In this document: positions 1 through 5,894 of the stretch, piece after piece
Layout of the letters: every line of letters starts with the position of its first letter
Numbering within the stretch: position 1 is the first letter of the stretch
Origin: an uncultured Flavobacteriales bacterium
GTDB lineage: Bacteria > Bacteroidota > Bacteroidia > Flavobacteriales_D > Parvicellaceae
Direction: 5' to 3'
DNA length: 5,894 bases
Assembly: GCA_937924345.1 (NCBI GenBank)
Contig: CALDTD010000091.1
Location: forward strand, 1-5,894
Position numbers and translations under genes: made by a program
The notes under the pieces: model-generated
Told to the model about the DNA's origin: nothing
What the model saw: the letters and a program-made list of their open reading frames with translations, nothing else
Databases searched by the model: none

Positions 1-1
1 A

Positions 2-3000
2 GCATCAATTATAAATGACATTAATACGAAAAAAGAAGAGGTTGAATTAGCCCAAGTAGATTTATTGTCTTTGTTTGATGAAGAAATGCAAGCAGATATC
101 CGAGGTCTATTCTTATCAAGTTATGATAAAACACCTAAAGAAAAGGAAGTTGTTGAACCAGCAATTTCTATTAATGAATTAACGTCTTCAACATTTAAGG
201 CTCCAGAAGTTTTAAATACAAACATTGTAGTAATAAATAATGATAAAGAAAATAGTGTTTATTCTGATCGAAACCCAATTCCGCTTAACCCTGTAAATCC
301 AAAAGGGTTAGTTTATAAAGTTCAAGTCGGAGCTTTCCGTAACCCAATTCCACAAAATTTATTTAAAGGGTTTGCCCCAATTAGTGCAGAAAAAATAAAT
401 GACGATATTACAAGATATAGAGTTGGCTATTTTGTTGATTTTGGTACTGCAAATGTGTCTAAAAATCAAATTAGACAGTTAGGCTATCCAGATGCGTTTG
501 TAGTTGCTATTATAAATGGAAAACGAGTAAGTATGGCTGAAGCTAGAGCTTATAATGCTGGGGAAACTACAACAGAAATTACAAATGTTATCGCATCTAA
601 TCCAGAAGAAGAAAATACGACAATTCCTGAAGTAGCTGATAATACAATTGCTAGTAACGAAGTCGAAACGCAAGAAACAAACGAGGCTAACCAAGAAGAA
701 GTTCCAGAGTATGTTCAAAATTTAGACGAAAATGCAGCAGAAGTAAATGCGGTTGAAAATATTAAAGGATTGTTTTATACTGTTCAAGTTGGAGCATTTT
801 CTAAGGCAATACCTAAAACAGGAGCGTTTAATATCTCTCCATTAGTAACTAAGTATGTAAATGGATTGTATAAGTATACAACAGGTATTTATAAATCAGT
901 TCAAGATGCAGATGGTAGAAAAGAAGAAGTAAGAGCAAAAGGAATTCCTGATGCATTTGTGATTGCATATAATAATGGTGAGCGTATTTCTCTAATAGAA
1001 GCAAATGAAATTATTCGTAAGCGCGGAAATGCTGCTTTTGCAACCAAAGCCGAAGGTACAAATCCTGCAGCAGAAGAAACTGATAATAACGATGCTTTAA
1101 ATGATAATTCAATAGAGCAAACACCTGAGAAAAATGTTACGCCTAACTTTTCTAATGAAGTGCCTGAATTGAAAACTGAAAATACTGAAAGTGTTGAGTC
1201 TGAAAATGTAAATACAGAAATTGAAAACGAAAGTGAGGCAGTAATAAGTGAAGAAAAAACAAGTACGATTTCTACTTATGCAAAGCCAGATTATTTGTTA
1301 TTTCAAAAGCAGGTTTCTGAACGTTACAATAACGCGTTAGAAAATGAAGGTTTAGATGAGCAGTTAGAACGCTTAGCAATTAGAACAAAAGAACTAGACA
1401 AAGAAATTACAGATAATATGCGTGATCTAGTTTCTGATATTCCAGAAAATCAAAAAGATATAATTAGTGAAAATGTAACTTGGTTAAGAAATGAAAAAGC
1501 AACTGTTTTAGCTAAAAAAGAAGAAGTAAAGACTAAGTTATTAGATGAAACAAAAGAGGAGTCTTCGGTCACAATAACCGAAACATCACCAATAGCTACA
1601 AAAGAAGAGATTGAAACAGAAGTTAATGAAGACCCAATAGTTGAAGAAGAAATAGTAAATGAAACAACTACAGATAATGAAGTTGAAACAGTAGTAATAT
1701 CAGAGTTTTCTCGACCGACTTATCTAACAGGTTTAAAAAGTGAAGCATTTATTTTAGAGAATAATTTCGAAAATAATTCATTGAAAACTCAGCTAGAATT
1801 GATTGAAAATTGGAATGTAAAATTAGAAAGTGAGTTAACTAAAAATATTAAAGATTTAGTTTCTGATTATCCAGAAAGTCAAAAAAATATAATTAATAAT
1901 AATGTTGCTTGGTTAAGGACAGAAAAGACAAAAAATGAAAATATACTTGCTTCAGTTAAGTCTAAAATAGCTAATGAGGAAACAAGTAACAACTTAGAAA
2001 TTGAGAATAAATTTACTGATACAGAAGAAGAGTTGATTGTATCGGAATTTGCTGATCCAGTTTATTTAGATGGTTTAAAAGATGATGCATTAAGTTATGA
2101 AGCCGAATTGTTAACTCAGTCATTAACTCTGCAAGAAGCAAAAGTAGGAGAGTGGAAAGTAAAGGTAGAAAGAGAGATTTCTACAAATATGAAAGAATTA
2201 GTTTCTGATATTCCAGTAGGTCAGAAAGAAGTTATAAGTAATAATGTAAGTTGGTTAAGAGCTGAAAAGCAAAAAGCCGATAAGAAGTTATTAGCCATAA
2301 AAAATGAAATTGAAAAAGAAAGAATAGCAGATGTGATTGAAAGTCAACCGACTGAAGAAACAATAGAAGAAACTACAAATCCTCAAGAAATTGAGGAGGG
2401 AATAGTTGATGATAATACTTACTATATCGATTTAGGTATATATTATGGAACAGTTCCCACACCAATTGCCGAAGCACTATTAACGAATAAAAGTGCTAAA
2501 GTTAAACGGAATAAAATAAACAATTCTGCTACACAATATTACTGTGGTCAGTTTGGATCTAAAGAGGAAGTAACCAAAGTTTTAAACTCTTTTAAAGCAA
2601 AAGGAATTGAAGACGCAAATATTGTGACTATCGCTCCAGATCAAGAATTTATATTAATGGAAGAAGATAACTCTGCTTCACAAAATTCTTTAGATAGTTC
2701 GGTAAATGAAGTTGAAGCCGAAGAGCCAATTGTAGAAGAAGTTCCTACAGAAAATACAAAAACTCCTTCTGCGGTAAATACCAACTTAGTTTATCGTGTA
2801 GAGCTAGGTACATTTAATGGATCTATGCCAACTAGTACTGGAAAAGTATTTTTAGAACTTGGTTATTTAGGAATTGAAAAAGTTACCACAAATGGAAAAG
2901 AAATATATTATTGTGGAAAGGTAGATACTGAAGCCAAAGCAAGAGAATTACAGCAAAAGTTTATGGACAAAGAATTACCAGGAACTAAAGTTGTTGCTTT

Positions 3001-3046
3001 TTTAAGCAGTCGCAAGATTAGCCTTTCTGAGGCGAGGGGGTTGTAA
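2..3046 (+). CDS. Large multi-SPOR-domain envelope protein with internal helical repeats (5' end outside window)
   Basis: The frame is open from base 2 to the stop at 3044-3046, giving 1014 visible residues. The TTG at 65 is only an internal Leu codon, so the gene is cut by the left edge. Residues are numbered here from the codon at base 2. Four SPOR-like domains are visible: 102-181 (YKVQVGAF, RYRVGYF), 256-334 (YTVQVGAF, YKYTTGIY), 805-886 (YYIDLGIY, YYCGQF) and 928-1014 (YRVELGTF, YYCGKV). Three of the four end in an R/K-[VI]-S-[LM]-x-EA tail; the third ends in a degenerate FILMEE. Between the pairs lie Glu/Thr/Asn-rich linkers and three 89-residue helical repeats at 425-513, 568-656 and 682-770. 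SPOR domains generally bind peptidoglycan glycan strands lacking stem peptides, so a periplasmic envelope role is inferred. Bacteroidota proteins of this type can have beta-propeller or TPR N-termini, but none can be seen here. The SPOR call is fairly firm; the biological role is unknown. Confidence 0.88.
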   Translation, partial: ASIINDINTKKEEVELAQVDLLSLFDEEMQADIRGLFLSSYDKTPKEKEVVEPAISINELTSSTFKAPEVLNTNIVVINNDKENSVYSDRNPIPLNPVNPKGLVYKVQVGAFRNPIPQNLFKGFAPISAEKINDDITRYRVGYFVDFGTANVSKNQIRQLGYPDAFVVAIINGKRVSMAEARAYNAGETTTEITNVIASNPEEENTTIPEVADNTIASNEVETQETNEANQEEVPEYVQNLDENAAEVNAVENIKGLFYTVQVGAFSKAIPKTGAFNISPLVTKYVNGLYKYTTGIYKSVQDADGRKEEVRAKGIPDAFVIAYNNGERISLIEANEIIRKRGNAAFATKAEGTNPAAEETDNNDALNDNSIEQTPEKNVTPNFSNEVPELKTENTESVESENVNTEIENESEAVISEEKTSTISTYAKPDYLLFQKQVSERYNNALENEGLDEQLERLAIRTKELDKEITDNMRDLVSDIPENQKDIISENVTWLRNEKATVLAKKEEVKTKLLDETKEESSVTITETSPIATKEEIETEVNEDPIVEEEIVNETTTDNEVETVVISEFSRPTYLTGLKSEAFILENNFENNSLKTQLELIENWNVKLESELTKNIKDLVSDYPESQKNIINNNVAWLRTEKTKNENILASVKSKIANEETSNNLEIENKFTDTEEELIVSEFADPVYLDGLKDDALSYEAELLTQSLTLQEAKVGEWKVKVEREISTNMKELVSDIPVGQKEVISNNVSWLRAEKQKADKKLLAIKNEIEKERIADVIESQPTEETIEETTNPQEIEEGIVDDNTYYIDLGIYYGTVPTPIAEALLTNKSAKVKRNKINNSATQYYCGQFGSKEEVTKVLNSFKAKGIEDANIVTIAPDQEFILMEEDNSASQNSLDSSVNEVEAEEPIVEEVPTENTKTPSAVNTNLVYRVELGTFNGSMPTSTGKVFLELGYLGIEKVTTNGKEIYYCGKVDTEAKARELQQKFMDKELPGTKVVAFLSSRKISLSEARGL
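1274..2311 (+). repeat. Three copies of an 89-residue helical repeat within the SPOR protein
   Basis: The copies are at 1274-1540, 1703-1969 and 2045-2311, and they align without gaps. Each opens with [TE]-[YF]-[AS]-x-P-x-Y. Exactly 50 residues after its first residue comes the core [DE]LVSD[IY]P, followed after a QK and an Asn-Val by WLRxEK, with the Trp 19 residues after the first core residue in all three. The copy ends in a Lys-rich helix, V/I-K-x-K/E-L/I. The DNA is also alike in the cores (1424-1489, 1853-1918, 2195-2260), which points to internal duplication. The composition is helical and highly charged, compatible with a coiled coil or helical bundle. The spacers between copies are 54 and 25 residues and are acidic. 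I do not recognise the repeat as a named family. Confidence 0.85.
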
Positions 3047-3066
3047 GAAGATAACTTCTTATTTTT
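3044..3066 (+). terminator. Weak intrinsic terminator overlapping the stop codon of the SPOR gene
   Basis: TAAGAAG at 3044-3050 pairs with CTTCTTA at 3055-3061 around an ATAA loop, and five T residues follow at 3062-3066. The 7-bp stem has only two G-C pairs and its left arm includes the stop codon. The geometry is that of a Rho-independent terminator, but the stem is weak, so efficiency is uncertain. Confidence 0.45.
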
Positions 3067-3075
3067 ATAACAAGA

Positions 3076-3133
3076 TAGTTTAAACTAGGTATTTCTTTCT
3101 CTAAAGCAAATACCAAAAGAAGTGAGACTAGTT
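3076..3133. repeat. Palindrome and bulged hairpin in the intergenic region
   Basis: TAGTTTAAACTA at 3076-3087 is a perfect 12-bp palindrome. Directly after it, 3088-3098 (GGTATTTCTTT) pairs with 3103-3114 around a CTCT loop: 11 bp with a single bulged C at 3107. AACTAG (3083-3088) can alternatively pair with CTAGTT (3128-3133), enclosing the hairpin. No T-run follows on either strand, so it does not look like a simple terminator. It could be a decayed intergenic repeat, a structured leader for the 3199 gene, or a protein-binding site. No ORF with a usable start is seen in 3047-3198. Confidence 0.5.
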
Positions 3134-3198
3134 CAGACTTTTATATTAGAAGATATTTTGTTAGGTATAATAGGATATATTTATAAGCTGGAATTAAT

Positions 3199-3702
3199 AT
3201 GAAAAATATAAAGTTACTGATATTATTAATATTAACAATTATTCTCTCTTGTCATTCGATTTCTTACTTAGATGATGAATATTCATATGATTATAATCAC
3301 TTAGTTGGTATACTTGGAACTGGTGTGTTTTACTCAATTTTCTTGTTAGCAATTAGCAAGAAAAAAAGAAGCATTTTAAGCGTAATTTTGACTTATCTAC
3401 TATTAAACTTATTGTGGTTTTTTTCATTATATGGTTCAATGCTATCATGGGGCTTGTTATGTCCGATATCTGGTTCTATCTCTGCTGGAATTATTGCACG
3501 CTATGTTATCTTTGAAAAAATTAGACCTAAAGAAATTATAAATTATATGATTTTAGGAGGATTAACTGTTCTAGCTGGTTTTATACTATTCTATATAGTG
3601 CCAATTCCATCTAATTATTTTGGTTCAAAAATGATCGGTATTATTGCGTTTTGGCAAATTTCTATTGGTGTAAAGACAATAAAAATGATTTCGGATAATT
3701 AA
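3199..3702 (+). CDS. Uncharacterised multi-pass membrane protein, 167 aa
   Basis: I do not recognise this protein. Hydrophobic stretches suggest about six membrane segments: residues 5-19, 35-53, 58-79, 82-104, 115-134 and 143-160. The basic patch KKKR (54-57) between segments 2 and 3 suggests a cytoplasmic loop. The first segment ends in ILSC (Cys18), which resembles a lipobox, but a multi-pass protein would be an odd lipoprotein and an uncleaved N-terminal anchor is more likely. An acidic, Tyr-rich stretch (residues 23-32) follows. ATG at 3199 is the first start in the frame; there is no clear Shine-Dalgarno sequence, as is usual for Bacteroidota. A TATAAT at 3166-3171 lies 27 bases upstream but has no convincing partner element. 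The gene stands alone, with structured intergenic DNA on both sides. It is probably a real gene because of its length and coherent membrane pattern. Confidence 0.72.
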   Translation: MKNIKLLILLILTIILSCHSISYLDDEYSYDYNHLVGILGTGVFYSIFLLAISKKKRSILSVILTYLLLNLLWFFSLYGSMLSWGLLCPISGSISAGIIARYVIFEKIRPKEIINYMILGGLTVLAGFILFYIVPIPSNYFGSKMIGIIAFWQISIGVKTIKMISDN

Positions 3703-3732
3703 TTACTAATACCAACAAGTTATATAGATCAT

Positions 3733-3803
3733 AGAGTGCTCGGAAGTACTTTTCTCGTTTACGTTTGTAACGAGGATGTATCTACCTTTAGCATTTCTAA
3801 TGC
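3733..3803. repeat. Cluster of three adjacent hairpins, probable dispersed intergenic repeat element
   Basis: Three stem-loops follow one another. (1) 3733-3752 has a stem with G-U wobbles around a CGGA loop (AGTGCT / AGTACT) and is followed by a short T-rich tract, so it may also terminate the 3199 gene. (2) 3754-3774 pairs CTCGTT with AACGAG; the stem can grow by two pairs with one bulged T around a GTTT loop. (3) 3791-3803 pairs GCATT with AATGC around a TCT loop. The stretch has more C and G than its surroundings. Its style, short imperfect hairpins separated by a few bases, recalls dispersed intergenic repeats I associate with Bacteroidota genomes; that resemblance is from memory and not checked. 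No coding potential beyond about a dozen codons was seen on either strand. Confidence 0.5.
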
Positions 3804-3915
3804 AGTTGAACTTTGATTTTAGCAAATAACTTCATATATAATAATGAAAATCTAAAGGTTTAATAATTCTTAAAATAATAAAATTACTTACAAAATAACC
3901 TTATGTCTTTTGTTG

Positions 3916-3923
3916 TACATTTG
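3916..3923 (+). promoter_or_regulatory. Candidate Bacteroidota -7 promoter element for corA
   Basis: TACATTTG matches the Bacteroidota housekeeping -7 consensus TAnnTTTG and ends 20 bases before the corA ATG at 3944, implying a very short leader. The expected TTG at about -33 is not present at good spacing (only TTA at 3884-3886 or 3888-3890), so the call rests on the -7 element alone. Confidence 0.45.
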
Positions 3924-3943
3924 AAAGCGAATAATTAATATTT

Positions 3944-5020
3944 ATGGATTCAAAAAATAAAAAAGTAACACGTGTTCCAGGAGAGTTAGTCCATACTAGA
4001 AATAGAGAGATTGAAGAATCGACGTTATCAATAATTTGTTATGATAAAGAATTTTTAGAGGTAAAAGAAGAAACTTCTTTAGAAGATGTTTTAGAAGATT
4101 TAGAAAATGAAGCTTATCAAAAACCTTCTTTTTGGTTAAATGTTTACGGTTTACAAGATATTGCTTTGATCGATAAAATTGGCAAAAAGCTAGGTGTTCA
4201 TGCTCTAAGTTTAGAAGATGTTTTCAACGTGAGGCATCGACCAAAAATTGATTTTTATAAAGATTATACTTTCATCAGTTTAAAGATGATAGATATTCCT
4301 AACCCAGATGATTTAGAAAGTATTCGATACGAACAAATTAGTTTTTTTATATTTCCTCAAGGGCAAAATTTATTAACTATACAAGAGTATAAAGGCGATT
4401 TATTCAATTTAGTTAGAAAGAATATTAAAGAAGAAATAGGAAAGGTAAGAGCTTCTAAAGTAGATTATTTGTTGTATCGTTTAATCGATATAATTGTCGA
4501 TCATTATTCATTTGTTACAGAAGTTTTAATGAATAGAATTGAGGAGCTAGAAACAGAAATTGGAGATGAAGCAAATCAAGCTATTGTTAATGAGGTTCAA
4601 CAATTAAGAAGTAAAATTGTAAGGCTTAAAAAATCTGTTTTTCCTGTGAAAGAAGTTTTATTTCAGATTACAAAAGAAGATAATAACTTTTTGTCTCCGA
4701 AAATAGAGCCTCATTTTAACGATGTCAATGATCATATTGTTTCGATTATAGATAACATTAATAATCAAAAAGAAGCCCTAGCGAATCTAATGGTAATTTA
4801 TCAAACAAACGTAAGTTTTAAAATGAACCAAGTTATGAGTGTGTTAACAGTACTCTCAGTAATTTTTATTCCGCTTACATTTATTTGTGGCCTTTACGGT
4901 ATGAATTTTAAATACATGCCAGAATTAGACTGGGAATACGGTTACTTATATTTTTGGGGGTTAATTTTACTTGTACTTGGATTAAACTTATATATCTTTA
5001 AAAAGAAAAAGTGGTTGTGA
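3944..5020 (+). CDS. corA: CorA-family Mg2+/Co2+ transport protein
   Basis: This is a complete 358-residue CorA. The family forms a homopentameric inner-membrane channel that takes up Mg2+ (also Co2+ or Ni2+), gated by Mg2+ bound to the cytoplasmic domain. The N-terminal alpha/beta domain covers about residues 25-165, with the conserved LSLEDVFNVRHRPKID stretch at 88-103. A long helical region follows (about 170-297), including the VFPVKEVLF segment at 232-240. Membrane segment 1 is about 298-318 and runs into the signature YGMNF (318-322; GMN at 319-321). The periplasmic loop has MPEL at 325-328. Membrane segment 2 is about 334-352, and the protein ends in the basic tail KKKKWL. Length is normal and no key residue is missing. 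ATG at 3944 follows a TAnnTTTG element and has no Shine-Dalgarno sequence. The gene is convergent with the 5086-5529 gene; no clear terminator is seen in the 65-base gap. Confidence 0.97.
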   Translation: MDSKNKKVTRVPGELVHTRNREIEESTLSIICYDKEFLEVKEETSLEDVLEDLENEAYQKPSFWLNVYGLQDIALIDKIGKKLGVHALSLEDVFNVRHRPKIDFYKDYTFISLKMIDIPNPDDLESIRYEQISFFIFPQGQNLLTIQEYKGDLFNLVRKNIKEEIGKVRASKVDYLLYRLIDIIVDHYSFVTEVLMNRIEELETEIGDEANQAIVNEVQQLRSKIVRLKKSVFPVKEVLFQITKEDNNFLSPKIEPHFNDVNDHIVSIIDNINNQKEALANLMVIYQTNVSFKMNQVMSVLTVLSVIFIPLTFICGLYGMNFKYMPELDWEYGYLYFWGLILLVLGLNLYIFKKKKWL

Positions 5021-5085
5021 AAATTAGAGTCTAGTATTAGTATAGAAAATAGTTTAATATTACTTTTAACAAGTGGATACATGTA

Positions 5086-5529
5086 TTACAGCCATTGGAT
5101 ACTTTGTAACTGTTTAAAAAAATCTTTTGCTTGTATTTTATTACTAATATTTTCTAATGTAATTATCAACGCTAGATTTGATCGGACAATACCATAAACA
5201 AATAAAAGCGAACCATTTTTATTCAAGTAAGGTCTTGAATACCAGTTTTCTGATTTGCTTTCTGGACTAAATGTATCTAAAGGAAATGATTCCTTTACCA
5301 TTTCATTATTTTCATAAGAGTTAATAATACTTTTTATTTTTTTATTCATTTCTTCTGTAACGACTTCTAAATTGGATGGATTATATTTATAAGAACTAAA
5401 TATTGCAGAGATATTTTTATTCGTAGCTTCAGCTCTATTTTCGGTGTATGAAATTTTCCAATCTTTTGAGAATTCTATTCTATAAGAATCAGTTTCTATT
5501 GTTGGTTTTTTTTTAAATAGATTGAGCAT
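5086..5529 (-). CDS. Uncharacterised small soluble protein, 147 aa (possible Mog1/PsbP-like fold)
   Basis: The protein begins MLNLFKKKPT and has no signal peptide or membrane segment, so it is probably cytoplasmic. The layout is an early beta pair with SYRIEFSKDWKISY (residues 15-28), a central helix (about 56-74), then beta-rich sequence with WYSRPYLNKNGSLLFVYGIV (96-115) and ALIITLENI (120-128), and a final amphipathic helix KDFFKQLQSIQW (135-146). The pattern of a 'polypeptide then DW' start and a 'helix then S-I-x-W' end recalls DcrB/DUF1795-type proteins of the Mog1/PsbP-like fold. That is a guess from layout, not a recognised family match. The start is the first ATG in frame, at 5529-5527. 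It lies downstream of nhaC on the same strand, with a 221-base gap that argues against tight co-transcription. A 10-bp palindrome (5077-5086) touches its stop codon. Confidence 0.75.
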   Translation of the reverse strand: MLNLFKKKPTIETDSYRIEFSKDWKISYTENRAEATNKNISAIFSSYKYNPSNLEVVTEEMNKKIKSIINSYENNEMVKESFPLDTFSPESKSENWYSRPYLNKNGSLLFVYGIVRSNLALIITLENISNKIQAKDFFKQLQSIQWL

Positions 5530-5604
5530 TGATTAAAGCGTTTTGATAGATTAATAATAAGAACTAATATAGAGTTTAGAAATAAAACAGTTTCTACAAA
5601 CTAC

Positions 5605-5631
5605 GATTTTTATGAATAACCAATAAAAATC
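5605..5631. repeat. Perfect 9-bp inverted repeat between nhaC and the 147-aa gene
   Basis: GATTTTTAT (5605-5613) pairs exactly with ATAAAAATC (5623-5631) around a 9-base loop. Next to it a smaller hairpin, AGTTT (5589-5593) with AAACT (5598-5602) and a 4-base loop, is followed on the minus strand by a T-rich tract (GTTTTATTT). Together they could end nhaC transcription. The A/T-only pairing makes this tentative. Confidence 0.35.
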
Positions 5632-5705
5632 ATTTCCTTTTTATGACATGTAATAGTTGGGTAAATAGAGGTTTTAAAGTAAGTGGATTGAAATCTTGTT
5701 TATGG

Positions 5706-5739
5706 ACTTCCTTTGATTTACTGAATAAGTATAGGAAGT
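5706..5739. repeat. 7-bp inverted repeat just downstream of the nhaC stop
   Basis: ACTTCCT (5706-5712) pairs with AGGAAGT (5733-5739) across 20 bases. A short inner stem (TACT / AGTA) fits within the loop. It lies 12 bases beyond the nhaC stop on the minus strand but has no T-run after it, so it may be an mRNA 3'-end structure rather than an intrinsic terminator. Confidence 0.35.
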
Positions 5740-5750
5740 AAACTTTACAT

Positions 5751-5894
5751 CTAAACTTTTTCTATAGTCGCTAATTTAATCCCTAAATATCCATATAGCA
5801 CCGTCATAAGAGGACTAATTAAATTAAAAAAGCAATAGAAAAAGTATTCTCCAGTTGCAATTCCCAACACTGTAGATTGTGCCATTCCACAAGT
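5751..5894 (-). CDS. nhaC: NhaC-type Na+/H+ antiporter, C-terminal 47 residues only (5' part outside window)
   Basis: The minus-strand frame is open from the right edge and stops at TAG (5753-5751). It reads TCGMAQSTVLGIATGEYFFY, continues CFFNLISPLMTVLYGYLGIK and ends LATIEKV. This matches the NhaC C-terminus, where a conserved P-W-N-[ST]-C-G segment in a membrane re-entrant or helix region is followed by a LGV/LGI-A/S-T stretch, a PYCFFN(L/I)(I/L)(S/N)P-like helix and a final hydrophobic helix. NhaC antiporters are inner-membrane proteins that exchange Na+ for H+ to keep Na+ and pH in balance, usually around 450-550 residues long; only the last tenth is here. The usual Pro-Tyr before the CFFN motif is Phe-Tyr here. 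The fragment lacks a start in the window and is easy to miss. Confidence 0.85.
   Translation of the reverse strand, partial: TCGMAQSTVLGIATGEYFFYCFFNLISPLMTVLYGYLGIKLATIEKV

Noticed and set aside
65..67. TTG as the start codon of the large SPOR protein
   Set aside because: The frame stays open to base 2 with sequence of the same character, and no promoter or N-terminal signal follows; a SPOR protein would need an export signal, so the real start is upstream of the window.
479..718. 79-codon ORF on the minus strand inside the SPOR gene
   Set aside because: It is antisense to a well-supported coding frame, and its Phe/Ser/Asn/Ile/Cys-rich product is what the complement of Glu/Lys/Asn-rich coding sequence gives.
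1274..2311. Tandem DNA repeat or CRISPR-like array
   Set aside because: The repetition is at protein level with diverged codons, unequal spacing and an intact reading frame; it is a domain repeat, not an array.
3157..3171. Promoter for the 3199 gene (TATTTTG and TATAAT)
   Set aside because: TATTTTG is one base short of TAnnTTTG and TATAAT lacks a -35 or -33 partner; in A/T-rich DNA these are common, so no promoter is called.
5077..5086. Perfect palindrome ATACATGTAT in the gap between the convergent corA and 147-aa genes
   Set aside because: It is only 10 bp with no loop or T-run, so it is not a usable terminator; a single such palindrome is likely by chance in A/T-rich DNA.
5643..5741. 32-codon plus-strand ORF (starts MTCNSWVNRG) between the 147-aa gene and nhaC
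   Set aside because: It is short, has no ribosome site or promoter, no recognisable motif, and overlaps the inverted repeat downstream of nhaC; expected by chance.

Overview
The window is A/T-rich bacterial DNA that looks like Bacteroidota, most likely a flavobacterial or Crocinitomicaceae-like marine lineage. The grounds are the base composition, starts without a Shine-Dalgarno sequence, a TAnnTTTG-type promoter element before corA, a very large SPOR-domain protein of a style common in that phylum, and an NhaC C-terminus that resembles Bacteroidota proteins. The lineage call is inference, since no rRNA or marker gene is present.

Layout. Bases 2-3046 (+) are the 3' part of a very large gene; the frame is open to the left edge, so the true start lies outside the window. 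The visible 1014 residues hold two SPOR-like domains, an acidic linker, three ungapped 89-residue helical repeats with a shared motif, another acidic linker, and two more SPOR-like domains that carry the only two cysteines. A weak hairpin-plus-T-run terminator overlaps the stop codon. Bases 3047-3198 hold a palindrome and a bulged hairpin. Bases 3199-3702 (+) encode an unrecognised protein with about six membrane segments. Bases 3703-3943 hold a run of three adjacent hairpins (3733-3803) that looks like a dispersed intergenic repeat, and then the corA promoter. Bases 3944-5020 (+) are a complete CorA-family Mg2+ channel with its GMN motif. Bases 5086-5529 (-) encode a small soluble protein, convergent with corA. 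Bases 5530-5750 are noncoding, with inverted repeats. Bases 5751-5894 (-) are the last 47 codons of an NhaC-type Na+/H+ antiporter that enters from the right edge.

The genes do not form one obvious operon. CorA and NhaC are both inner-membrane ion transporters but run in opposite directions. The SPOR protein is probably an envelope protein that contacts peptidoglycan. The least explained items are the 89-residue repeat between the SPOR pairs, the triple-hairpin element, and the two small uncharacterised genes. I found no CRISPR array, tRNA, rRNA, transposase or recognisable defence system.
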